Under the pieces are notes generated by a model. That model was not told where the DNA came from, made no database searches, and saw nothing but the letters and a program-made list of their open reading frames with translations. 44,707 nucleotides of DNA from Candidatus Poribacteria bacterium (GTDB taxonomy: Bacteria > Poribacteria > WGA-4E > UBA9662): positions 1 to 44,707 of the forward strand of contig JASMLX010000048.1 in the NCBI GenBank assembly GCA_030748495.1. The letters are read 5' to 3'. Made by a program: the position numbers and the translations under genes. Position 1 is the stretch's first letter. Each line of letters begins with the position of its first letter. Positions 36,969-44,707 of the stretch are shown here, in pieces.

Positions 36969-38426
36969 TCACTGCTGAGTTAGTGTCTTTTCAGCATCTT
37001 TGTAGATCTGGGCGTAGAATCTATCACGAGGAACACAGCCTGAAGGAAACTGATGAAGAGGGTTATCTTTGGCGCGCATCAAAGCTGTGCAGTAGCTGAT
37101 AGCCACACAAGATTTATTTTTAGCCATCTGCCCCGATTCCATCGTGTCTTTGACATAGTCCGGGTAAGCCATTGATCCTCGCCCAACGGCCACAAATCTA
37201 ACTTTTCCATCCTGTACGTTAGCCTCGCCAGCATTGACGACATAGTTTTGTAACCAACTGTAGCCTGTTCCCACAATCGGTAGATCTGGGTGGGCCTGCT
37301 GAATATCGGCGGTCAGTCGAAAATGTCGATCGACCCCGACTAACGGATGTTCAGGCGTTTCGTAGCCGTCAATCGGTGGGCGCTCAAAGGGGCGACCAAT
37401 GTGAGGGTTATAGTAGGGGCTACCCATAGAAGCATTGACCAGCTTTACGCCTGAATCTTTCATCAATCCTACCAGTTTAATCGGTTCACTCATATTGGGT
37501 TGTGGCGGATTGTTTTCGTCAACCCCAAAGCCATATGGGTAGGGGGTTGGAGTTTCTCTCGGCATACCGATATTGGTATTTGGATCCGGCATATAGGCGA
37601 TACCGTCATAAACATTGATCCGGCTAGCTAGAATTAGACCATCCCCCACTTCAGCCCGTATTTTACCAATAATATTGCGGATAAAACGGGTCCGGTTTTC
37701 AAAGCTACCACCATACTTGCCTTCACGGGTTTTAGCGGCTAATAACTCGTTTAACAAGTAGGTGTGACACTGTTTGAGATCTATAAAATCAAATCCGATT
37801 CGATAGGCTAACTTAGCCACCTCAACGTACCGATCCTCTAGCCGTTCCAGTTCATCATCTGAAAGAATTGGATAGTCCTCTGGAATTGGAATCTTTTTCT
37901 TTTTATCGACTAGCGTGACTTTATCTACCACAGGATGTCGGAAAGCAATCAGCGGTTTTTTATAGCTGTATCGACCTGAATGGGTCAGTTGCATCCCAAC
38001 AATCACCTCTTCGTTGGCACCGAAGATCTCTTTGTGTTTATCTCGTGTTAGCGTCAGTAGTTGTTCTATCGAATTGGCGGTATAGTCGTTGATTTCCAGT
38101 TGGCGGCTGTTGGCCTTGGCTTCTTCCAAAATCGCAGTTGCTTCACCCCAAATCAGCTTAGCTCCGCCTGCGCCAAATCGCAACCAGCGTCGAATAGTCA
38201 GTTCGCTCGGTTTACCATCGAGTGTGCAGTCGCACCCTTCCATCGGATGGATGCCAAAAGCATTTCCCGCTGTTTTATGACCAATTTTAACGGGTTGAAA
38301 AAGGTTTTCAACTCTATCTGCTAAACGGATCGTTAAACCGAGTTCAGCAATTTCTTGGCGTAGATCTTCGATATTTCGATATCGGAAATGTTTCCGTTTG
38401 ACCACCATCTTGGAGTTATCTGACAT
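36969..38426 (-). CDS. NADH:flavin oxidoreductase (Old Yellow Enzyme family)
   Basis: 485 aa, an FMN-dependent TIM-barrel ene-reductase. Recognisable parts are FGIHPMEGCDC, WLRFGAGGAKLIWGEATAI, GMQLTHSGRYSY (Gln/His substrate site), FDFIDLKQCHTYLLNELLA followed by FENRTRFIRNIIGKIRAEVG, and the FMN-binding VRFVAVGRGSMAYPDYV end. The last residues (SYCTALMRAKDN ... SGCVPRD) have three Cys but not the four-Cys iron-sulfur pattern of the 2,4-dienoyl-CoA reductases, and there is no second flavoprotein domain. It lies 7 bp from the lipoprotein gene upstream, so the two are certainly co-transcribed. The substrate is unknown. Confidence 0.9.
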   Translation of the reverse strand: MSDNSKMVVKRKHFRYRNIEDLRQEIAELGLTIRLADRVENLFQPVKIGHKTAGNAFGIHPMEGCDCTLDGKPSELTIRRWLRFGAGGAKLIWGEATAILEEAKANSRQLEINDYTANSIEQLLTLTRDKHKEIFGANEEVIVGMQLTHSGRYSYKKPLIAFRHPVVDKVTLVDKKKKIPIPEDYPILSDDELERLEDRYVEVAKLAYRIGFDFIDLKQCHTYLLNELLAAKTREGKYGGSFENRTRFIRNIIGKIRAEVGDGLILASRINVYDGIAYMPDPNTNIGMPRETPTPYPYGFGVDENNPPQPNMSEPIKLVGLMKDSGVKLVNASMGSPYYNPHIGRPFERPPIDGYETPEHPLVGVDRHFRLTADIQQAHPDLPIVGTGYSWLQNYVVNAGEANVQDGKVRFVAVGRGSMAYPDYVKDTMESGQMAKNKSCVAISYCTALMRAKDNPLHQFPSGCVPRDRFYAQIYKDAEKTLTQQ

Positions 38427-38433
38427 CTAGTAG

Positions 38434-39504
38434 CTACGGCTCTAAATTCAGATCTTGTTGTACTTTAGTTACATCAACTACACAACGAAATCCGATGCCG
38501 GGTGAACGGGTATTTGGTAGTGCATGAAGACGGCGAGCCGACCGAACATCGAGCTCTTTCATTCGCCATTCGTTCCACATCCCACCCCGATGAATGCGGT
38601 GTTCGGCTCCGCCAGCATAAGTGATCCGCCCATCTGGTGTGAAACGGCTACCAACACTCGTTTTGGATGGATTATCTACTGTAGACTTGGAATAGTAGCC
38701 GATATCATATAGATCAGATACCCATTCTGAGGCATTCCCTGCCATATCCTGAGCCTTATAAGGACTAGAACCGTCATTAGGACCAGGACCGTAGAAACCA
38801 ACAATAGATGGCCGGTCATAGACCCGCTTAAAATTCAATTTATTTTCCAGCATCCCATTCCCCCAAGGATAGAGTTGAACACATTTAACGGCATTCTTTA
38901 GCATGTCTTCATTCCAAGCGTCCGGCTCTTTTGGAACCCCTAACTCTTCTGCCCGTTCCCAATCCCAACAGGCCGCTTTTTCCCATTCCGCTTCTGTCGG
39001 CAGTCGTTTGCCGGCCCAGCGTGCATAGGCATCAGCATCGTCCCAAGAGATACCGACAATCGGCTGTCTTGGATGATTAAATTTTGGGTCTTTCCAGAAT
39101 CGTGGCATTGTACCGCCTCGATCTTTATAGAACTTATTGTAGGCTTCATTAGTGACTTCGTATTTATCGATATAAAAATCGCGCAAATTAACTTTATGCT
39201 GGGGCATCTCGTCCCAAAAGTTCATGGCGTACCCGGTTGCAATTCGATTAGAGGTGGTTTTGGAGGTTCCCATCAAAAAAGTTCCAGCTGGAACTAGTAC
39301 CATCTCCGCATCTTTCCGGGTAGCAGGAACAAATTTCCCCGTAACCTGATCTTTTCGAATCAATTTAGGAAGTTGAGTGAGAGTTCCGTTCCCATTAGCC
39401 AGACTTTGGTTGCCTGGTTGTTGGCCACCACAGGCAATCAGAAGCAACGATAAAAGTCCGCCAAATAACCAGGTTGGATAATCCTTATAAGAGTGCTTGT
39501 TCAT
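38434..39504 (-). CDS. SUMF1/FGE-like domain lipoprotein
   Basis: 356 aa. It has a lipoprotein signal (WLFGGLLSLLLIAC-GG, lipobox LIAC at about residues 22-25), then a full formylglycine-generating-enzyme-like domain: EMVLVPAGTFLMGTSKTTSN, FYIDKYEVTNEAYNKF, PIVGISWDDADAYARWAGKR, LPTEAEWEKAACWDW, YPWGN, DMAGNASEWVSDLYD, RIHRGGMWNEW, and GIGFRCVVD. In true FGE the segment after R-G-G carries the two catalytic cysteines; here it reads MWNEWRMKELDVRSARR with none. It is therefore probably not the sulfatase maturase, and it sits outside the cytoplasm. First gene of the five-gene minus unit. Confidence 0.9.
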   Translation of the reverse strand: MNKHSYKDYPTWLFGGLLSLLLIACGGQQPGNQSLANGNGTLTQLPKLIRKDQVTGKFVPATRKDAEMVLVPAGTFLMGTSKTTSNRIATGYAMNFWDEMPQHKVNLRDFYIDKYEVTNEAYNKFYKDRGGTMPRFWKDPKFNHPRQPIVGISWDDADAYARWAGKRLPTEAEWEKAACWDWERAEELGVPKEPDAWNEDMLKNAVKCVQLYPWGNGMLENKLNFKRVYDRPSIVGFYGPGPNDGSSPYKAQDMAGNASEWVSDLYDIGYYSKSTVDNPSKTSVGSRFTPDGRITYAGGAEHRIHRGGMWNEWRMKELDVRSARRLHALPNTRSPGIGFRCVVDVTKVQQDLNLEP

Positions 39505-39619
39505 ACCGTCCTCTATCTAGGGGCAAAGTATTTAAACTCTGTAGAGTAAATGCCCATTTGCTCATTAGCGCAAGTCCATGATATTATAACAGATCACCGA
39601 AATCATTGCATTAACAAAA

Positions 39620-40283
39620 ATGCACCTGCAAGACTTGCGCCTGAGGATCGAACAAAAATATCAAACTGCCGACCAGCAGATCACGATACCAACGGGCCTA
39701 TTAGAGATAACAGTTGTGGAAGATTCTGGTCTATTACTGGATCAGTTAAAAACAACTAAACTATTAACTTTTCCTTATTGGGCAACAATATGGCAGGCGG
39801 GGATTGGATTGGCACACCATCTGGCAACAGTTGGAAATTTCAGTGGGCAATCGGTACTGGATCTAGGATGTGGCATGGGTCTTGCTGGTATCGTTGCTTG
39901 CCAACAAGGAGGCCGACTCTGTTTCTCTGATTGGATTGCAGATGCGCTATTATTTGCCCAATATAACACTTTGAGAAACGGTTGCGATGGAACTTTCGTT
40001 CAAATGGACTGGTCATTCTCTTGCTTAGGACATAAATTTTCCGTTATTCTGGCTTCAGACGTAATTTACGAACGGCAGAACTGGCAACCGGTGCTCTCCT
40101 TTGTTAAGGCGCATTTAGTTTTTGGCGGGCGGGTGTTTTTTTTCCGAGCCGGGTCGGAAAAATGCGAATGATTTTCCCGATTATTTGACTGATAGAGGAT
40201 TCCAACTGTCTCGGTATTCCTACCCGGTAAAGGTAGATGGACGATTGTCAAAAATCTCGATTTATGAAGCCCGGTATCTGTAA
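39620..40283 (+). pseudogene. class I methyltransferase (Methyltransf_16-like), interrupted by one extra T
   Basis: The intact frame from ATG at 39620 reads FPYWATIWQAGIGLAHHL, then SVLDLGCGMGLAGIVACQ (SAM motif I), VQMDWSFSCLGHKFSVILAS and DVIYERQNWQPVLSF. It matches the lysine/nicotinamide methyltransferase group (PF10294-like). At an 8-T run (40136-40143) the frame is lost and stops at 40171. With one T fewer it continues SEPGRKNANDFPDYLTDRGF, then QLSRYSYPVKVDGRLSKISI and YEARYL, ending at TAA 40281-40283, a natural length of about 220 aa. This is a real frameshift, a phase-variable tract, or a sequencing error. Confidence 0.8.
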
Positions 40284-40371
40284 TCCGGTGATTTACATCG
40301 CAACCGAAGTCCTCAGAACTGGAAATCAGTTTTACTGATATACTATTAAATAATTTGGTATGGAGAAGACG

Positions 40372-40854
40372 ATGACTCGTATCTCATTGTTACAAATTTC
40401 ATTTGCTAGAACAGGCTTACTGAGCAAACTCAGCTTGCTTTTCTTGCTATTATTAGTATGGGTTGGCTGTGGTGGTAGTAGTGTTAGCAATACGGTTGGC
40501 AGTAAAGAAAATACATCTTCTTCAGGAGGATTGAATGTACAGATCGAAACAGATCATACGACAGTTTCGCCTGGAGAAACAATCGACCTTGCCGTTACGT
40601 TCGATCCGCCGGTTAACACTCAAATTCGGATAGCTTGGCTCAACGTTACAGGGTATGGGAAACTCGCCGATAAAAACACGCTTCCCAAGGTGTCGTGGAC
40701 GGCTCCAAAGGAACTCAATTCCCTAGAAAGCATCGAGGTCGTTCACGTTATTGTGACTGGCGTTAAACGCGCTGTATCTGAGGACGGATTGGATGCCAGA
40801 ACACAGATTTTAACTGAAACCAAAACGGTTTTACTAACGGTCACTGGGCTCTAA
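40372..40854 (+). CDS. predicted lipoprotein, function unknown
   Basis: About 160 aa. I prefer ATG at 40372 because GGAGAAGACG sits just before it; an ATG at 40360 has no such site. The signal is KLSLLFLLLLVWVGC-GG with a lipobox ending at VGC. The mature part is beta-rich (GLNVQIETDHTTVSPGETID, LAVTFDPPVNTQIRIAWLNV, VVHVIVTGVKRAVSE, TETKTVLLTVTGL), like an immunoglobulin-like or CARDB-type fold. No family is recognised. It is the first of four co-directional envelope genes. Confidence 0.78.
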   Translation: MTRISLLQISFARTGLLSKLSLLFLLLLVWVGCGGSSVSNTVGSKENTSSSGGLNVQIETDHTTVSPGETIDLAVTFDPPVNTQIRIAWLNVTGYGKLADKNTLPKVSWTAPKELNSLESIEVVHVIVTGVKRAVSEDGLDARTQILTETKTVLLTVTGL

Positions 40855-40922
40855 AGCTCTGCTTGATCCAAATCGTAGATTCATCTAACAGAGATTATTT
40901 CTCAATTTCAGGTTGATTATTT

Positions 40923-41735
40923 ATGTTTGGTCTTAATTTATTGAAGCGCTCTGCTTGTTTTGTCTTTTTAGTTATACTGTTTTGTGGCGCTAGCTTCGCC
41001 AGACGCAGGCACCAAGGCGTCTGGTATCGTGTTCGCAATGGTGATACCATTAGCCACATAGCCCGTAAGTATCGCGTGTCACAAGAGTCCATTATTAGCG
41101 CCAACCAGATCCGAAACGATCGGCGACTTTATGTCGATAAAAAATTATTTATTCCAGAAGCAAACCCGGTTTTGAAAACAGATGGTCGTTGGTACCAAGT
41201 CAAAAGGGGAGATACGGTTTCGCAAATCGCCGTTTCCCATCAAACGACTGTCAGTAAGTTAGTAGTTGCCAATAGACTTATGTCCGCCGACCATCTGCCC
41301 GCTGGGCAGAAAATCTTCATCCCGGAAAAGGGCGGCACGGGTTTTCGGAACCCAATGAAAATCCCTTTGACCATGACCTCTAAATATGGTTATAGAAAAC
41401 ACCCCATTTCTAAAATACGGAGATTTCATCACGGAATAGACTTGCGGGCAAGGAAAGGAACGCGGGTTTATGCTTGTAAAAGTGGAAAAATTGTGCGTGC
41501 AGGTTGGGATCCGGGCTACGGGAACATCGTGGTAGTCGAACATTTTGGAGGCTACAAAACCGTCTACGGTCACCTGTCGATCATCTATGTTAAGGTTGGA
41601 CAACGAATGAAGAAGGGGCAAGTTCTCGCCCTAACCGGAAACAGCGGTTACTCGACAGGACCTCATCTTCATTTTGAAATTAGATGGAAAGACAAAAGTG
41701 TAGATCCACGCCGCTACATTCGTCTTCGTTCGTAA
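40923..41735 (+). CDS. secreted LysM-M23 peptidoglycan endopeptidase
   Basis: 270 aa. Signal peptide (CFVFLVILFCGASFA), then two LysM peptidoglycan-binding repeats: GVWYRVRNGDTISHIARKYR ... LFIPEA and GRWYQVKRGDTVSQIAVSHQ ... IFIPEK. The C-terminal M23 zinc peptidase begins MTSKYGYRKHPIS. The zinc ligands are H169/H170-G-I-D173 and H250 in H248-L-H-F-E. It should cleave peptide cross-links, or act as an EnvC/NlpD-like amidase activator if inactive; the motif set looks complete. It resembles NlpD-type architecture. The next gene starts about 15 bp downstream, or overlaps if its upstream ATG is used. Confidence 0.93.
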   Translation: MFGLNLLKRSACFVFLVILFCGASFARRRHQGVWYRVRNGDTISHIARKYRVSQESIISANQIRNDRRLYVDKKLFIPEANPVLKTDGRWYQVKRGDTVSQIAVSHQTTVSKLVVANRLMSADHLPAGQKIFIPEKGGTGFRNPMKIPLTMTSKYGYRKHPISKIRRFHHGIDLRARKGTRVYACKSGKIVRAGWDPGYGNIVVVEHFGGYKTVYGHLSIIYVKVGQRMKKGQVLALTGNSGYSTGPHLHFEIRWKDKSVDPRRYIRLRS

Positions 41736-41749
41736 CCTTGTTCGTCGAG

Positions 41750-43354
41750 ATGTGCAGCGCATGGAGGAGGAGGGGTGGAATAGGCAATCTTTGTTGCCTC
41801 TTACTGCTTATCGTTTGTAGCCGGGTGACGGCAGAAGTTGCCTTGGATGCTCGTGCTATTGGTTTTGGAGGCCAACTGGTCAGTACCCCACACGGTGCGA
41901 TTGGTCTTTTTGATAATCCTTCTACCATCGCCAGATTGGATGAGGCCGTCTTCAGCTACGATTTTTCCCAGACAGCTTTAGCCGTTACCTTACCTCTTCA
42001 GATTAGAGTCAACAGCAAATCTAAGCTCTCGCTTGGAACCATCGGTATCGGCATTACTGACCTGGTATCTTATGATCGATTTTTTGTCGCTGGCCTAAAT
42101 AACCCTATCGGAACACAAATTTGGGGGGACAATCAGTTACTATTAACTTTAGCTCGAGCCGTAGGTTCCAGAGCACAAATCGGTTTTAATATTGGTGCCC
42201 GACAGCACCTGTATCGATCTTTTGATCGCCCTGATGAAGTACTACGTGACCTCTCGATTCCCTATAGTGTTGGGATGATGATCCAACCTCATGCGCAAGT
42301 ATCGATCGGGTTAGCATACCACCACCTAGATCTAAATTCGGTCAATGACTACCAGGCAAATTTAGCCTCTATCGATTCCGGGAATCTTTTATCTTTGGGA
42401 CAGACCCAGACGGAATTCGCCAATTTACAAGTTGGTGCTGTTTACCATCTTCGCCAACCAGATCTAATTGACCCGCACCTTCATCTGCGTATCCGAAACA
42501 GTTTCGACATCCGAACACTCGGCCCGAACGACTGGCGATGGCGAACAGGTGTGGAATTTGGTATGTACGGTCTATGGCTGAGAAGCGGACTGGTCACACA
42601 ACTGGTGGGTACGACCCCGACACCACAAAGCAAAACAAGTTGGCGAATTGGCGCCTCGGTGGAGCGAGGACACACAGCTATTCACTATGCCTATCAGCAC
42701 GATACAAACGATTACCAACATTTTCTGTCGCTCGATTTTTCACTCGGGGAATTCATTCGTCAAAATTTAGTTTCACCACCTCATCCAACCAGACAACCAC
42801 TCTCTCAAGTAACCTCCCCAAATTCCCCTACGGATCAATCTGATCCAAGATATTCTACTGATAGTAGTACCGGAAAAATAACAACTACTGAACAGATCGC
42901 TAACAAGAACCGAATTGAAGTTGAGTATCTAATGGCGCTGGTCAAAACCGAATCCAGTTTCAAGGCCGATGCGGTATCGGGAAGCGGTGCGGCTGGATTA
43001 ACCCAGTTGATGCCATTGACGGCAAGGGATTTAGGATTGAAGGTGCCTACCTATAGTAACTCGCGTTCTCCAGTCACTGATCCACAAGTTGATCAACGAT
43101 TTGATGCTGAGAGAAACTTGGAAGCCGGAGCAAAGTACTTGCGTCAGATGCTAAGTCGTTATGATGGGAATTACGCCTTGGCCCTCGCCGCCTATAATGC
43201 TGGGCCTGGACGGGTTCAGAAGAACATCCCTTTAATCCGTGAAACTGAGCGTTATGTCGGTAAGGTTCTTAGCGCCTACTATCAATACCAGGCTAATCCA
43301 GATCTAAAATCAGCCGACCTGCAAAAACTAAATCGACTGGTGCGTCAAAAATAA
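41750..43354 (+). CDS. outer-membrane beta-barrel fused to a lytic transglycosylase (SLT) domain
   Basis: 534 aa from ATG at 41750; an ATG at 41684 inside the preceding gene would only add residues before the signal peptide. The signal peptide is IGNLCCLLLLIVCSRVTA. Residues about 30-335 look like a PorV/UPF0164-type barrel: ALDARAIGFGGQLVSTPHGA, LFDNPSTIARL, repeated amphipathic strands, and SWRIGASVERGHTAIHYAYQ. A Ser/Thr/Pro-rich linker follows. The C-terminal SLT/GH23 domain has LMALVKTESSF (catalytic E401), GAAGLTQLMPLTARDLGL, and ALALAAYNAGPGRV. It would cleave the glycan strands of peptidoglycan while held at the outer membrane. Confidence 0.87.
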   Translation: MCSAWRRRGGIGNLCCLLLLIVCSRVTAEVALDARAIGFGGQLVSTPHGAIGLFDNPSTIARLDEAVFSYDFSQTALAVTLPLQIRVNSKSKLSLGTIGIGITDLVSYDRFFVAGLNNPIGTQIWGDNQLLLTLARAVGSRAQIGFNIGARQHLYRSFDRPDEVLRDLSIPYSVGMMIQPHAQVSIGLAYHHLDLNSVNDYQANLASIDSGNLLSLGQTQTEFANLQVGAVYHLRQPDLIDPHLHLRIRNSFDIRTLGPNDWRWRTGVEFGMYGLWLRSGLVTQLVGTTPTPQSKTSWRIGASVERGHTAIHYAYQHDTNDYQHFLSLDFSLGEFIRQNLVSPPHPTRQPLSQVTSPNSPTDQSDPRYSTDSSTGKITTTEQIANKNRIEVEYLMALVKTESSFKADAVSGSGAAGLTQLMPLTARDLGLKVPTYSNSRSPVTDPQVDQRFDAERNLEAGAKYLRQMLSRYDGNYALALAAYNAGPGRVQKNIPLIRETERYVGKVLSAYYQYQANPDLKSADLQKLNRLVRQK

Positions 43355-43394
43355 CAGGTATTACCGAGTAGCAAATGGTAAAGAGCCATCGACA

Positions 43395-44594
43395 ATGATA
43401 AGTTCCAATCACACGCTGTTGGTACTGCTATGGTGTTTAGTAGCAATATTCACCACCTCAGTCTCAGCTCAATCCCTTATCGAGCAAGCCCTTATGCGAG
43501 CCGGTGAAAATGCGATGCAGCTAAGAACCGCACTGGACCAGATTTCAGAGGCCGAGCGAACCGGTATGGAATTCTTGATTGCCTACATGCCTCAGCAAGA
43601 TCTCCAAACCCTAACTGCCGATTTTTTGTTAGAACACGTTACTTATGCCTATAAAGCTTGGCATCAATCGCCATGGAAAGAGCAGATTAGTGAAGACCTG
43701 TTTTTGAATAATATTTTGCCTTACGCTAATGTAACAGAAATTAGAGAAGATTGGCGTAAGAACTTCTATGACCAGTTCCAGGGTTTGATTAAAGAGGCAA
43801 AGACCCCTGGAAAAGCAGCAGTAAAGTTGAACCACCAAATCTTCAAACAAACTGGCGTTAAGTATTCAAGAAAACGGAGTCGCCCAGACCAGGCCCCATC
43901 GGAGACCATCCAAACCGGAGTTGCATCCTGCACTGGACTATCGGTAATGTTGATTGATGTTTGTCGTAGCGTTGGTATTCCGGCCCGTTTGGTTGGTACC
44001 CCATTATGGTCAAATATGAGTGGCAATCATTCATGGGTGGAGATCTGGGATAACGGTTGGAATTTTACGGGCGCGTGTGAACCGACAGGAGATGATTTGA
44101 ATCAGGGTTGGTTTATTGGCCGTGCTGCCCAAGCCGATAGAGATAGTCGTCTGCACGCCATCTATGCGGTTAGTTACAAACCGACTAATCTGGTCTTTCC
44201 ACTAGCATGGTCTGAGGATACTGACCAGGTTTGGGCTGTCAACGTCACCGATCGCTATACTCGATTAAAAGAAGACCTACCGGACGAAGTAGTTCGGGTG
44301 ATGTTTGAGACCACGGATCAGAATGGCGAACGTCTATCCGCAAAATTGATGGTTAAGGACATCAGTAACCGGACTATATTCCAAGGAAAAACTAATGATG
44401 AGCGGTTTGACGCCAATGACCACGTTAGTACTAAAGTCGAATTGAATCAAATATATCGAGTTGAGGTGAAGCATGGCACCGAGAGTCAGGTGTCAAAAAT
44501 CGAGATCAAAGCAGAAAATCAGTTGTTTAGCTTTCAATTATCTGAGCTTGAAGAACCGTCGGATACATCTCCAGGTCAAAACCGAAGCAAATAA
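43395..44594 (+). CDS. secreted transglutaminase-like protein
   Basis: 399 aa. Signal peptide (LLVLLWCLVAIFTTSVSA), then a helical region (LMRAGENAMQLRTALDQISE). A transglutaminase-like papain-fold core follows, with C179 in GVASCTGLSVML, H212 in SGNHSWVEIWD, and an acidic residue in GACEPTGDDLN, which supplies a likely Cys-His-Asp triad. The C-terminal about 90 residues are beta-rich (RLSAKLMVKDISNRTIFQGK) and look like an Ig/carboxypeptidase-regulatory-like domain. Bacterial members are often peptidases or amidases, not cross-linkers. It follows the barrel-SLT gene by 40 bp and probably belongs to the same envelope unit. Confidence 0.88.
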   Translation: MISSNHTLLVLLWCLVAIFTTSVSAQSLIEQALMRAGENAMQLRTALDQISEAERTGMEFLIAYMPQQDLQTLTADFLLEHVTYAYKAWHQSPWKEQISEDLFLNNILPYANVTEIREDWRKNFYDQFQGLIKEAKTPGKAAVKLNHQIFKQTGVKYSRKRSRPDQAPSETIQTGVASCTGLSVMLIDVCRSVGIPARLVGTPLWSNMSGNHSWVEIWDNGWNFTGACEPTGDDLNQGWFIGRAAQADRDSRLHAIYAVSYKPTNLVFPLAWSEDTDQVWAVNVTDRYTRLKEDLPDEVVRVMFETTDQNGERLSAKLMVKDISNRTIFQGKTNDERFDANDHVSTKVELNQIYRVEVKHGTESQVSKIEIKAENQLFSFQLSELEEPSDTSPGQNRSK

Positions 44595-44707
44595 ACCTGT
44601 TCCTAACTTAACCTCAGTTCGGCCTTTTTGACCTCTCACCAAGCAGTGAGAGCATTATGAGGCATTCTAATGCAAGGTTTCTTCTCCTTCCAAGTGTCAG
44701 AAATCAG
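44595..44707. other. region after the transglutaminase gene
   Basis: It contains a 7-bp inverted repeat CTCTCAC/GTGAGAG with a 6-nt loop near 44634-44653 and no T-run. It may be a weak terminator. No gene is seen before the window ends. Confidence 0.4.

Noticed and set aside
38434..39504. Calling the SUMF1-like lipoprotein the sulfatase-activating FGE
   Set aside because: The catalytic cysteines are missing and the protein is predicted to be lipidated outside the cytoplasm.
1..44707. CRISPR array, prophage or rRNA/tRNA genes
   Set aside because: No regularly spaced repeats, no phage structural genes and no RNA gene folds were found on reading both strands.

Overview
The window (about 47% GC by impression) looks like a chromosomal piece of an uncultured, Gram-negative-type marine or sponge-associated bacterium. 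Two Cys-type sulfatases, a phytanoyl-CoA dioxygenase-like enzyme, a Gfo/Idh oxidoreductase, NHL and LamG proteins, a SUMF1/FGE-like lipoprotein, an orphan HyuA-type subunit and a DUF5916 relic together resemble Candidatus Poribacteria. That placement is inference from gene content; there is no rRNA or other decisive marker here. Several genes start with TTG or GTG, and relic genes and insertion-sequence scars are common.

Layout. 1-2810 is decayed DNA: a broken unidentified gene on the minus strand, a frameshifted IS5-type (DDE_Tnp_4) transposase, and a possible ExbD relic. 2836-8334 holds a TonB-like-anchored vWA protein, a LOG-family protein, a PhyH-type dioxygenase, a sulfatase and a methyltransferase. 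8416-11241 is the most unusual block: a small helical protein divergent from an HhH protein, a ParA ATPase overlapping it, and a MinD/FlhG-like ATPase whose N-terminal tail carries the 'LGRGL' peptide normally found at the N-terminus of ParB. No ParB is present. 11560-13000 is an IS1380 transposase relic plus the last fragment of a DUF5916 gene.

13073-22690 carries an alpha/beta hydrolase, a second sulfatase, a HExxH (M60-like) protein with a GATase-like front half, an orphan HyuA, a dead methyltransferase and a Gfo/Idh oxidoreductase. 23197-29117 has topoisomerase III (topB), hisB, a GNAT acetyltransferase and two tandem LamG secreted proteins, each followed by a clear intrinsic terminator. 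29618-30979 is a two-gene unit (ABM monooxygenase then NHL beta-propeller).

31717-39504 is a tightly packed minus-strand unit, read in transcription order: SUMF1-like lipoprotein, OYE-type flavin oxidoreductase, zinc alcohol dehydrogenase, MscS channel, and a large membrane-anchored multiheme cytochrome with TPRs. 39620-44594 (plus) has a methyltransferase broken by one extra T, then an envelope set: lipoprotein, LysM-M23 endopeptidase, beta-barrel/lytic-transglycosylase fusion, and a secreted transglutaminase-like protein.

The main candidate for something undescribed is the HhH-ParA-MinD block, read here as a ParB-less positioning or segregation system in which the MinD-like ATPase supplies the ParA-stimulating peptide in cis. 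The barrel-transglycosylase fusion and the cytochrome-TPR operon are the next most interesting.
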